6,464 nucleotides of DNA from UKL13-2 sp043768625 (GTDB taxonomy: Bacteria; Pseudomonadota; Gammaproteobacteria; Burkholderiales; Usitatibacteraceae): positions 1 to 6,464 of the forward strand of contig JAYVKG010000240.1 of assembly GCA_043768625.1 (NCBI GenBank), in the 5' to 3' direction. Below the pieces are notes generated by a model. It had not been told where the DNA came from and did no database searches. It was given only the letters and a program-made list of their open reading frames with translations. Of this stretch, positions 1-6,072 are shown in pieces. The translations under genes and the position numbers were made by a program. Position 1 is the stretch's first letter. Each line of letters starts with the position of its first letter.

Positions 1-826
1 CGCCGCGGTCTGCCACCGATGGATACTGATAGCGCATCGCCCCCGACGGGCACACCGTCGCGCAGGCACCGCAGCCCATGCAAAGGTAAGGATCTACACT
101 GACAATATCCCCGGCGGAGGAAATTGCCGCCGTCGAACAGATATCAATGCATTTGTTACAGCCGGTTTTGCGGGAACGACTGTGCACGCAGATTGATTCT
201 TTATAGGCGAAAAATTTGGGCTTTTCAAATTCACCGATCATCTCGGGTAATTCGACAAAAGCGCGCGCCAGGGCGTCGCCGTCGAGGGCGTGAAAATAGC
301 CCTGAGGCGGCTGGTGCATGCGAAACAGCGGCTCACGGCGTAGATCCAATACCAGGTCGAACGCTGCCTGCCGAACCGCTGCATCAGAATCAAAGGTTAA
401 TTCGAACGCGCCGAGATAACCGCGCAACGAAATTAATCTGCCGCTGACAATTTCGGTCTCGCCTAACGTGGGAGCTGGTGTGGCGCCAGTCCAGAGTAGC
501 GCAATCGTCAACGCGGTCGTCAACCCGTCTATTGCCTGGGCGGCGCGCGCCGGGCTGTCGGCGATCAGCAGCAATCTGCCGCTGGAAGTGTAGGAGACTC
601 GCGCCACTGGTGCCGGCGGCGGCAACGCGCCGCGTGCACGCAATGCCGCTATTTTGGCATCCAGAGAAATTGCCGAATGGGAATCGGTCCGCTGTTCGGG
701 AACAGACCAGCCGCTGGCTTCGAGAAGAGTAAATGCTTCATGGCCTGAACCATCAATTGCGGTCCCTGCAGGCTCAATTGCGACGGCCAGATCGGCTACG
801 GCGCCTAATGCAACATCCTCGCGAAT
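1..826 (-). CDS. 4Fe-4S ferredoxin-like protein of a formate dehydrogenase locus (3' end outside the window)
   Basis: This frame is open from an upstream TAA (near 868) to the left edge, giving 275 codons from the proposed start. Numbered from ATT at 826-824, one cluster-binding set is C213, C223, C226, C230 (within ICVHSRSRKTGCNKCIDIC). A second is C249, C252, C255, C259 (CMGCGACATVCP). Other recognisable pieces are SGWS, RGYLGAF (135-141) and MHQPPQGYF (170-178). These match the 'ferredoxin' encoded beside DUF3306/DUF3305 in betaproteobacterial formate dehydrogenase loci. It is presumably a cytoplasmic electron carrier or maturation partner, but no reaction is established. As I recall, longer relatives carry another pair of clusters between GYLGAF and the FDLVLDL stretch. 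Here only about 14 residues lie between them, so this copy looks shortened. No ATG, GTG or TTG lies between the upstream stop and the conserved part, so the start is inferred from the ribosome binding site. ATC at 829-827 is equally possible. The family call is firm; the start is not. Confidence 0.85.
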   Translation of the reverse strand, partial: MREDVALGAVADLAVAIEPAGTAIDGSGHEAFTLLEASGWSVPEQRTDSHSAISLDAKIAALRARGALPPPAPVARVSYTSSGRLLLIADSPARAAQAIDGLTTALTIALLWTGATPAPTLGETEIVSGRLISLRGYLGAFELTFDSDAAVRQAAFDLVLDLRREPLFRMHQPPQGYFHALDGDALARAFVELPEMIGEFEKPKFFAYKESICVHSRSRKTGCNKCIDICSTAAISSAGDIVSVDPYLCMGCGACATVCPSGAMRYQYPSVADRG

Positions 827-831
827 GATTA

Positions 832-841
832 CCTTCTCCTC
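832..841 (-). promoter_or_regulatory. strong ribosome binding site before the ferredoxin-like gene
   Basis: On the minus strand this reads GAGGAGAAGG, the strongest Shine-Dalgarno match I see in the window. It sits a few bases before ATC (829-827) and ATT (826-824) in the ferredoxin frame, yet no canonical start codon follows at a workable distance in that frame. The one ATG just downstream (gaggATG) is out of frame and hits a stop after three codons. The site is what decides the proposed ATT/ATC start. Confidence 0.6.
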
Positions 842-981
842 AAAATTTGATTTTTGTATTGAACCAATGCTTTATCCCGGACATCTACGATTCTACAATT
901 ACCGCATTGTCGTCACTTGCACTTTGGATACATACGTTTGATACCGAATCCATGCCAAATTAGGCGGCGTGAGGCGAGACT

Positions 982-1611
982 TCATATTGGTGACCGCCTT
1001 GACACCTCGCGCGCTTCGGTTTCTTCAGCGGGCGGTACGGGCGGCGCCTCTATTGCCGATGTCGGTGACTGCACGGCGGTTTTTAAAGGCGACGGGGCTA
1101 ACCGTTGCGGCGCGGCGGCAGACGCCGGATCGACTTCCTCTACGTCGTCAAACAGCCGCAGTGTTTTTGAGATATTCATCTGCCGTATCACCTCCAGCGA
1201 TAATGGCGCATGCACAGAATAATCGTCGATGTAGATGTCCAGTCGATCCATCACGTTGTAGTGCGGATCGGTAAAAAGTTTTTTCATCGCCAGGTTGCGC
1301 AGATGCGGATCCACGTCACGCGCCATGAACGGCGAGAAGTCGGATTGCGGCGTGAGGCTATCGAGCGTGGGCAATGTCACCGGCGGATTGGTGTCGGCCA
1401 AAACCGTTTCTGGTCGCGGGCCTTCAGGGGATTTGTCCGGCAAGCGTTCGCCCGTGCCAATCTCAATTTTTTGCGCGCCGCCAGCGGCTTGACCCGGGGG
1501 TGCCTTGTCCGCCAATGGCAATTCAGGGGTCTCGGCGCTTTGCTTTAGCCTCGCCCAGCGGCTCATGAACCCTTCGCGGCCACTTCCGTCCTTGCGGTTA
1601 TCGACCGTCAT
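982..1611 (-). CDS. DUF3306 domain protein, putative formate dehydrogenase accessory factor
   Basis: The 209-residue product matches the DUF3306 family. It has a short N-terminal motif FMSRWARLK (15-23), a low-complexity Pro/Ala/Gly/Glu linker (about 27-80), the conserved core (about 81-155) and a Pro/Ala/Glu-rich tail (about 160-209). The core contains LDSLTPQSDFSPFMARDVDP, then the segments MKKLFTDPHYNVMDRLD and IYIDDY. There is no cysteine, signal peptide or membrane segment, so it is probably cytoplasmic and not itself metal-binding through Cys. Its molecular function is unknown; the family is known from formate dehydrogenase loci, between DUF3305 and a ferredoxin. The ATG overlaps the DUF3305 stop as ATGA (1611-1608), which implies translational coupling. 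M16 is an alternative start that would keep the SRW motif. The disordered flanks suggest a protein-interaction role, but that is inference. Confidence 0.85.
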   Translation of the reverse strand: MTVDNRKDGSGREGFMSRWARLKQSAETPELPLADKAPPGQAAGGAQKIEIGTGERLPDKSPEGPRPETVLADTNPPVTLPTLDSLTPQSDFSPFMARDVDPHLRNLAMKKLFTDPHYNVMDRLDIYIDDYSVHAPLSLEVIRQMNISKTLRLFDDVEEVDPASAAAPQRLAPSPLKTAVQSPTSAIEAPPVPPAEETEAREVSRRSPI

Positions 1612-2099
1612 GACCTGCCGCTGTCGTAACGTCCATCCTTACTCTCAAATGATTTCGGCCGAATGCGCTGTTTTTTCATCGGCGGCTGGTAATTTTCCCG
1701 TACCCATTCAGATAATACGGCATGGATGTCGGCCGGCATGGCGACGCTTTCTACTTTCTCCTGCGCGTCCATCAGTCGCGCCGCTTCGTTGTAGCTCAGC
1801 GTCACCAGATGCGGATGTATCGAGACCCCATCTTCCTCCATCCGCCAGCTCACAAATATCTTTGGCTCCGGACCGGTGACATTCAAATAATAGCCTTCTG
1901 CTTCGTCGCGAAACACCTGCAATACAAAGCCGGGGTAAAGTTTATGCAGCAGGCCTTCGCGCTGCATCAGTATTCGCGGCGCGGTGGCGCAGCCGTCGTC
2001 GGGCAGCACACCGGCCAATTGCCACTTTTCACTTTGCCAGCGGTTATCGATGGCGATGCGCTCCATCACGACCGAAATTGCGAACGTCAATTTTTCCAA
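1608..2099 (-). CDS. DUF3305 domain protein, putative formate dehydrogenase accessory factor
   Basis: The 163-residue product matches the DUF3305 family. Visible family signatures are VVMERIAIDNRWQSEKW (10-26), AGVLPDD (29-35), FRDEAEGYYLNVTGPEP (63-79), FVSWRMEEDG (82-91) and LSYNEAARLMDAQEKVESV (101-119), followed by a basic tail (MKKQRIRPKSF, 141-151). There is no signal peptide or membrane segment, and only one cysteine (C37). Its function is unknown. It is the first gene of the leftward arm and overlaps DUF3306 by 4 bases, so the two are probably made together. The start is TTG at 2099-2097. The upstream sequence CTGGACAAGCG gives only weak ribosome binding, and the GTG and ATG at residues 11 and 12, where family similarity begins, are alternatives. 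The family assignment is firm and the start is uncertain. Confidence 0.85.
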   Translation of the reverse strand: MEKLTFAISVVMERIAIDNRWQSEKWQLAGVLPDDGCATAPRILMQREGLLHKLYPGFVLQVFRDEAEGYYLNVTGPEPKIFVSWRMEEDGVSIHPHLVTLSYNEAARLMDAQEKVESVAMPADIHAVLSEWVRENYQPPMKKQRIRPKSFESKDGRYDSGRS

Positions 2100-2200
2100 C
2101 GCTTGTCCAGTAAAAATAACCAGCGATTTATACAGAGTGAGTTTCTCACAACACTGCTGTTGACAACCAAGTTATGCCGTAATTCCGTTATCCTGTCGCC
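2100..2200. promoter_or_regulatory. divergent intergenic region with two adjoining inverted repeats
   Basis: This 101-base region separates the leftward DUF3305 gene from rightward moaA and must hold the promoters of both arms unless they are internal. It contains GTGAG-TTT-CTCAC (2137-2149) and, sharing one base with it, CAACA-CTGC-TGTTG (2149-2162). A perfect TTGACA (2160-2165, plus strand) overlaps the second repeat. However, there is no good -10 at 16-18 bases (17 gives TTCCGT), and any such transcript would start almost at the moaA ATG. On the minus strand TATAAA (2132-2127) is a fair -10 for DUF3305, but without a good -35. The repeats could be an operator or small hairpins. I see no FNR-type (TTGAT-N4-ATCAA) site. 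moaA has no clear ribosome binding site. Confidence 0.4.
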
Positions 2201-3304
2201 ATGAGCTTACGTGACACCTTCAGCATTATCCCGATTGCCAATTTCCGCTCGCTCCCGATCCCGGCGTTGCTGGGTGCGGTCAACGCCGCCGCCCTCACCG
2301 ACACCCGGGGCCGACGACTGCGCGATTTGCGGATCTCGGTCACCGATCGCTGTAATTTCCGCTGCACCTATTGCATGCCAAAGGAAGTATTTCGCCCCGA
2401 CTATGAATTTCTGCCGCATGCGGCCCTGTTGACGTTCGAGGAAATCGTGCGGGTGGCAAAACTGTCGCATGGGCTAGGTGTTGAAAAAATTCGCCTGACC
2501 GGTGGCGAACCGCTGCTGCGCAAAGGCATTGAGCGTCTCGTTGAAATGCTCTCAACCGAACTGCCGGACGTGGACCTCACGCTCACCACCAACGGCAGCG
2601 CCCTCAAAGCCAAAGCGCAAAGTCTCAAAGACAGCGGCTTGAAACGTGTGACCGTGAGCATTGACTCGCTAGACGATGCAACGTTTCGCGCGATGAACGA
2701 TGTCGACTTCCCGGTCGGCAAAGTGCTTGAAGCGATTGATGCCGCATCGGCCATCGGCTTGGCACCGATCAAGATCAATATGGTGGTCAAGCGTGGCGTG
2801 AACGATCACCAAATTGTTGATATGGCGCGACACTTTAAAGGCTCCGGCCATGTCGTACGATTCATCGAGTTCATGGACGTGGGTGCCACTAACGGCTGGC
2901 GGATGGACGATGTCATCCCGTCGACGGAAGTGGTGCGCCGCATCAATGCAGCGTTTCCGCTGGTCGCAGCAAAAGCCAACTATCCGGGTGAAGTTGCGGA
3001 ACGATGGCAATACGCAGATGGATCGGGCGAGGTCGGGGTGATCGCCAGCGTCACGCAGGCATTTTGCGCAAGCTGCACGCGTGCCCGGCTTTCTACAGAC
3101 GGACAGATTTTTACCTGCCTGTTTGCGGAGAAAGGCTTTGACATTAGAAGCCTGTTGCGCGGTGGTGATGAAAAAGGTGCAGACTTGGCAATCACCGAAG
3201 CCTTCGCCGCAATATGGCAACATCGGGCCGATCATTACTCGGAAATCCGCACGGCGGCTTCGGCCAAGGCGCGCAAGGTTGAGATGAGTTTTATTGGCGG
3301 ATAG
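2201..3304 (+). CDS. moaA: GTP 3',8-cyclase, molybdenum cofactor biosynthesis protein A
   Basis: MoaA is a radical SAM enzyme that converts GTP to (8S)-3',8-cyclo-7,8-dihydro-GTP, the first step of molybdopterin synthesis; MoaC then acts on the product. The 367 residues show the SAM cluster motif C51-x3-C55-x2-C58 (DRCNFRCTYCMP), the SAM-contacting TGGEP (100-104) and FIEFMDVG (221-228). The second, GTP-binding cluster is C289-x2-C292-x13-C306. The protein ends in the conserved Gly-Gly tail (SFIGG). All catalytic features are present, so the enzyme should be active. The region before DLRISVTDRC is about 25-30 residues longer than in E. coli MoaA, as I recall for Burkholderiales homologues. 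The first residues (MSLRDTFSIIPIANFR) look like that lead, which supports ATG 2201. No ribosome binding site is obvious. It heads the rightward arm, with 36 bases to the next gene. Confidence 0.97.
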   Translation: MSLRDTFSIIPIANFRSLPIPALLGAVNAAALTDTRGRRLRDLRISVTDRCNFRCTYCMPKEVFRPDYEFLPHAALLTFEEIVRVAKLSHGLGVEKIRLTGGEPLLRKGIERLVEMLSTELPDVDLTLTTNGSALKAKAQSLKDSGLKRVTVSIDSLDDATFRAMNDVDFPVGKVLEAIDAASAIGLAPIKINMVVKRGVNDHQIVDMARHFKGSGHVVRFIEFMDVGATNGWRMDDVIPSTEVVRRINAAFPLVAAKANYPGEVAERWQYADGSGEVGVIASVTQAFCASCTRARLSTDGQIFTCLFAEKGFDIRSLLRGGDEKGADLAITEAFAAIWQHRADHYSEIRTAASAKARKVEMSFIGG

Positions 3305-3340
3305 CCATTTCGCGCTGTTAACCAGAACAAGGGAAAAATC

Positions 3341-3790
3341 GTGATGAAAACGTTGTGGCAAACAGCGCTGGGTATTTTGCTGGTGTCTTTGAATTCACTC
3401 GTCAGTGCAGCAGATCGGCAGCCGACTTTATTACTTACCATGGAAGTAAAGGAAGGTGAGATGCTCGTTGGCTCGCCCAAATTGTCGGTAACGGCAGGAA
3501 AACGCGCCAGCCTCAGGATTGGTACAGCCGCTGCCGGCACGGAGCTGGCGGTCGCCGATGGCTGGAGTATCGATGCCTTGCCGACGCTGGCGCCGACTGG
3601 TGAGGTATTGACCAGCTTTCAAGTGAAATACTCGGTGTCGAGTGCGGGTGGTAGCTTCCGAACCCGCAGCTTGGCCGTGGAGACCAAACAAATGCCTGGT
3701 GAAACGATTGCGATACAAATTCCAGGCGAAGACGGCGAGCCACCGCTGAGCCTGCACGTAAAAGCCGACATTGTCGCGCGCTTACCTTGA
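3341..3790 (+). CDS. small secreted protein of unknown function
   Basis: I do not recognise this gene. It encodes about 149 residues with a clear Sec signal peptide: a lysine near the start, a hydrophobic stretch (about 5-21) and a likely cleavage after VSA (residue 23). The mature part of roughly 125 residues should be periplasmic or exported. It has no cysteine and alternates short hydrophobic and polar runs, suggesting an all-beta fold. The segment MLVGSPKLSVTAGKRASLRIG (41-61) faintly recalls the beta-domain repeats of secretin-type or signalling proteins ('x-S-P-x-L-x-V-x-x-G-x-x-A-x-L-x-I-G'); this is only a resemblance. The start is either GTG 3341 or ATG 3344, both served by AAGGGA (3329-3334); ATG is the more natural choice. 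It lies 36 bases after moaA and 24 before the DUF2461 gene, so it is probably co-transcribed with them, but nothing links it to molybdenum cofactor synthesis. Confidence 0.75.
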   Translation: MMKTLWQTALGILLVSLNSLVSAADRQPTLLLTMEVKEGEMLVGSPKLSVTAGKRASLRIGTAAAGTELAVADGWSIDALPTLAPTGEVLTSFQVKYSVSSAGGSFRTRSLAVETKQMPGETIAIQIPGEDGEPPLSLHVKADIVARLP

Positions 3791-3814
3791 AACTGAACTT
3801 CGCGAATCCAATTA

Positions 3815-4486
3815 ATGCACATCCCCGCCCTGCTGCAGTTCCTGGAAGGCCTCGCCGAAAACAACAATCGGCCGTGGTTCCTTCACAATAAACCCTCATA
3901 CGACATCCTTCGCGAAGAATTCGCCGAGTTGGTGGCCGAGATCGTTCAGCGGGTGGCTAAATTCGATAAAGATATCGAGCAGGTTGACCCTAAGAAGTGC
4001 ATGTTCCGTATTTATCGCGATGTGCGCTTTTCAAAAAACAAAGTCCCGTACAAAACACATTTCTCCGGCGTCATCGGCGGCAGGACCACCGACAAATCGC
4101 GGCCTTCCTACTATTTTCAAATCAGCGAGAAAGGCGTGCTCGGCGTCGGCGGTGGCATCTACATGCCCGATCCTGAGGCGCTGCAAAAAATTCGCCATTT
4201 CATCATCGGTGAACCAGCCCTGCTAAATGCACTGCTCAAAAATAAGGCGTTGATCAAGACTTTTGGCGGCCTATCCGAGGAAGACCGGATGCAGCGGCCA
4301 CCCAAAGGGTACCAGCATTTACCCGCCAACCATCCGCATATTGAAGTCATTAAGAATCGTCATTTTTTTGCCTTTGTCGAGGCGAGTCTGCAGAAAAAAC
4401 TGTCAAAGAATCTGGCCAAAACCATCGGCGATCAATTTGAGGATTTGTATCCGTTGATTGTGTGGCTGCGGGAGGCGGTTAGATAA
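3815..4486 (+). CDS. DUF2461 domain protein (TIGR02453 family)
   Basis: The 223-residue product spans the usual full length of the DUF2461/TIGR02453 family. It begins almost exactly at the conserved N-terminus (ALLQFLEGLAENNNRPWF, 5-22). The central hallmark is FRIYRDVRFSKNKVPYKTHF (64-83), followed by YYFQISEKG (99-107), GGGIYMPDP (112-120) and KGYQHLPANHP (164-174). There is no signal peptide or membrane segment, so it is cytoplasmic. No biochemical role is established for the family as far as I know. The repeated Arg/Lys and aromatic residues in the central motif suggest an anionic ligand, but that is speculation. The ATG is not preceded by a clear ribosome binding site. It lies 24 bases after the secreted protein and 89 before fdhD. 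It is a common stand-alone bacterial gene and probably a passenger here. Confidence 0.9.
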   Translation: MHIPALLQFLEGLAENNNRPWFLHNKPSYDILREEFAELVAEIVQRVAKFDKDIEQVDPKKCMFRIYRDVRFSKNKVPYKTHFSGVIGGRTTDKSRPSYYFQISEKGVLGVGGGIYMPDPEALQKIRHFIIGEPALLNALLKNKALIKTFGGLSEEDRMQRPPKGYQHLPANHPHIEVIKNRHFFAFVEASLQKKLSKNLAKTIGDQFEDLYPLIVWLREAVR

Positions 4487-4487
4487 T
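4458..4487 (+). promoter_or_regulatory. possible weak promoter for fdhD-mobA-moeA
   Basis: TTGTGT (4458-4463) and GATAAT (4482-4487) are separated by 18 bases and straddle the end of the DUF2461 gene. Transcription would begin around 4494, leaving a leader of about 80 bases before fdhD. The -10 hexamer matches the sigma70 consensus at five of six positions, but the -35 at only three or four. This is a by-eye match and may be chance. The alternative is read-through from moaA. Confidence 0.2.
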
Positions 4488-4575
4488 CAACCACCATTAC
4501 CCGATCGGTTGGCCGGCATTTTTATGCGCCGGACGACGCGTCCACATCAGACTTTTGTAACCAGCTTGCCAGATA
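4487..4575. other. intergenic gap before fdhD with a small hairpin
   Basis: This 89-base gap contains GCAT-TTTT-ATGC (4516-4527), a short hairpin flanked by GGCCG and GCCGG. The flanks do not extend the stem cleanly and no T-run follows, so it does not look like an intrinsic terminator. A palindromic CCGATCGG lies at 4501-4508. I see no ribosome binding site and no small gene here. Confidence 0.3.
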
Positions 4576-5400
4576 ATGTCCTACCGCCCCACCCTCTCCA
4601 ACGCCGCGCGCCCCTCGACATTTACGGTCGACGCCATCGATGAGCACGGCATCGTGCAACCGACACCGATCGCGGGGGAACATCCGCTGACGATCTACGT
4701 CGATAAGCGCGAAATCCTTACAATCATGACGCTTGGCGCAGCGCCAGAGGCGCTGGTGATCGGTTACCTGCGAAATCAGCGTTTGCTGGAATCGATCGCG
4801 GAAATCGTATCGGTGCAAGTGGATTGGGAGGTGAACGCTTGTTCGGTTACCACCCGCAATGGCCTGAAAAATCTCGATGAGAAAATGGCCAAGCGCACCA
4901 AGACCACCGGCTGCGGAGAAGGTACGGTGTTTGGAGATTTGATGGCGGATCTGGAAAATGTGAAGCTGCCACCAGAAGCGCGCCTTGCCGAAGAGACACT
5001 CTATGCACTTCTGAACAACGTGCGGCTTTACGAGTCGATCTACAAGCAGGCGGGGGCGGTGCATGGCTGTGCGTTGGCGCGGGGTTCGCAAATTCTCACG
5101 TTCGTCGAAGATGTAGGCCGCCACAACGCCGTGGACGCCATCGCCGGCTGGATGTGGCTGGAAGGCGTCGATGGCAACGACAAGATTTTTTACACAACCG
5201 GTCGCCTCACCAGCGAGATGGTGATCAAGGCCGCGCAGATGGGGATCCCATTTTTGGTATCCCGTTCAGGACTTACGCAAATGGGTTACGAGATCGCACA
5301 AAAAACCGGCATCACCATGATTGGCCGCGCGGTAAACAAGCATTATTTATTGTTCACCGGCGCAGATCGGCTGGTGAAAATCCCATCGATCCAGCGCTGA
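4576..5400 (+). CDS. fdhD: FdhD, sulfur carrier/sulfurtransferase for formate dehydrogenase
   Basis: FdhD takes sulfur from a cysteine desulfurase (IscS in E. coli) and passes it to the bis-MGD cofactor, which makes formate dehydrogenase active. The 274 residues carry the family landmarks: EHPLTIYVD (35-43), TTGCGEGTVFG (110-120), GAVHGCAL (160-167), FVEDVGRHNAVDA (176-188), TTGRLTSEMV (207-216) and SRSGLT (229-234). E. coli FdhD has a CxxC pair (C121/C124). Here only the first is present, C113-G-E-G116. Other cysteines are C89 and C165. I recall the same one-cysteine form in other betaproteobacteria, so it is probably a lineage form and not damage. An in-frame TAA lies six codons upstream, so ATG 4576 is the first ATG; no clear ribosome binding site precedes it. 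mobA follows after 13 bases. Its presence implies a molybdenum or tungsten formate dehydrogenase in this organism. Confidence 0.95.
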   Translation: MSYRPTLSNAARPSTFTVDAIDEHGIVQPTPIAGEHPLTIYVDKREILTIMTLGAAPEALVIGYLRNQRLLESIAEIVSVQVDWEVNACSVTTRNGLKNLDEKMAKRTKTTGCGEGTVFGDLMADLENVKLPPEARLAEETLYALLNNVRLYESIYKQAGAVHGCALARGSQILTFVEDVGRHNAVDAIAGWMWLEGVDGNDKIFYTTGRLTSEMVIKAAQMGIPFLVSRSGLTQMGYEIAQKTGITMIGRAVNKHYLLFTGADRLVKIPSIQR

Positions 5401-5413
5401 CGCAGAAAATTTA

Positions 5414-5998
5414 ATGACCGACAAAATTACCGGCATCATCCTCGCAGGTGGTCGCGGCTCTCGCATGGGCAGCGTCGACAAAGGCTTGCAACTGTTTAAT
5501 TCCCGGCCAATGGTCGAGCATGTGCTTGCGCAATTCCAGCCGCAGGTGGATGAAATTTTCATCAACGCCAACCGCAACAGCAGCCAGTACGAAGCGTTTG
5601 GCTACCGCGTGATTGCCGATGCCATCGATGGTTTCGCAGGACCGCTTGCAGGTCTGCATATCGGCATGACAAACGCGGCGCATCCGCTGGTGGTGACGGT
5701 GCCATGCGATTCGCCATTTCTGCCGCTCGACCTGGTTGCGCGGCTGCTTTACGCCATGCAAAAAGCCGACGCCGATCTTGCAGTGGCCAAAACATTCGAC
5801 CAGGTACATCCGGTGTTCTGTCTGGTAAAGACTGACCTCGCGCCGCATCTACAAACGTTTCTGGCGAGTGGCCAGCGCAAAATTGATAAGTGGTACGCAT
5901 CGCTAGCCGTGGTGGAAGTTCAATTCGATGATAAAGCTGCGGCTTTTTCAAATATCAATACAGTGGAAGAACTCAAGTCGCTCGAACAACCGAAATAG
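5414..5998 (+). CDS. mobA: molybdenum cofactor guanylyltransferase MobA
   Basis: MobA transfers GMP from GTP to molybdenum-bound molybdopterin, giving the guanine dinucleotide form used by DMSO reductase-family enzymes such as formate dehydrogenase. The 194-residue length is usual. The N-terminal nucleotide-binding motif is LAGGRGSRMGSVDKGL (10-25, with K23). It is followed by ADAIDGFAGPLAGL (68-81), the metal-binding PCDSPF (97-102), HPVFCL (132-137) and the late FSNINT (178-183). All expected motifs are intact and the protein is cytoplasmic. It starts 13 bases after fdhD with only a weak A/G-rich upstream stretch (GCAGAAAA), so translation may be coupled to fdhD. It ends 74 bases before moeA. 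The order fdhD-mobA-moeA puts the cofactor steps specific to this enzyme class in one run. Confidence 0.96.
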   Translation: MTDKITGIILAGGRGSRMGSVDKGLQLFNSRPMVEHVLAQFQPQVDEIFINANRNSSQYEAFGYRVIADAIDGFAGPLAGLHIGMTNAAHPLVVTVPCDSPFLPLDLVARLLYAMQKADADLAVAKTFDQVHPVFCLVKTDLAPHLQTFLASGQRKIDKWYASLAVVEVQFDDKAAAFSNINTVEELKSLEQPK

Positions 5999-6072
5999 CC
6001 AGCCAGCTTCAAACCGGTAGAATCAGGCATGAATAAACCGTCCCATTCAGGTTCCGCTGAACTTTGCCATAC

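Noticed and set aside
885..953. A 22-codon minus-strand frame (MDSVSNVCIQ...) between DUF3306 and the ferredoxin-like gene
   Set aside because: It has no ribosome binding site and no likeness to the N-terminus of the ferredoxin family that I can recognise. The rest of this 155-base gap also shows no clear promoter or hairpin.
2160..2193. TTGACA as the moaA promoter
   Set aside because: The -35 hexamer is perfect, but there is no acceptable -10 at 16-18 bases, and TTATCC is too far (about 22). A start here would leave almost no leader before ATG 2201. Kept only as part of the intergenic note.
1722..2204. A 160-codon open frame on the plus strand ending in the moaA start
   Set aside because: It lies opposite the well-supported DUF3305 gene and shows no domain. 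The overlap with the moaA ATG is coincidental.
2669..3361. A 230-codon open frame on the minus strand opposite moaA
   Set aside because: It lies antisense to an intact moaA with all motifs, shows no recognisable domain, and its composition (many Arg, His and Cys residues) is what the reverse of a GC-rich gene gives.
4516..4527. GCAT-TTTT-ATGC as an intrinsic terminator after the DUF2461 gene
   Set aside because: The stem is only four bases, the flanking GC bases do not pair in register, and no T-run follows.
4522..5124. A 200-codon open frame on the minus strand opposite fdhD
   Set aside because: It is antisense to the conserved part of fdhD, has no family signature, and is best read as a shadow frame.
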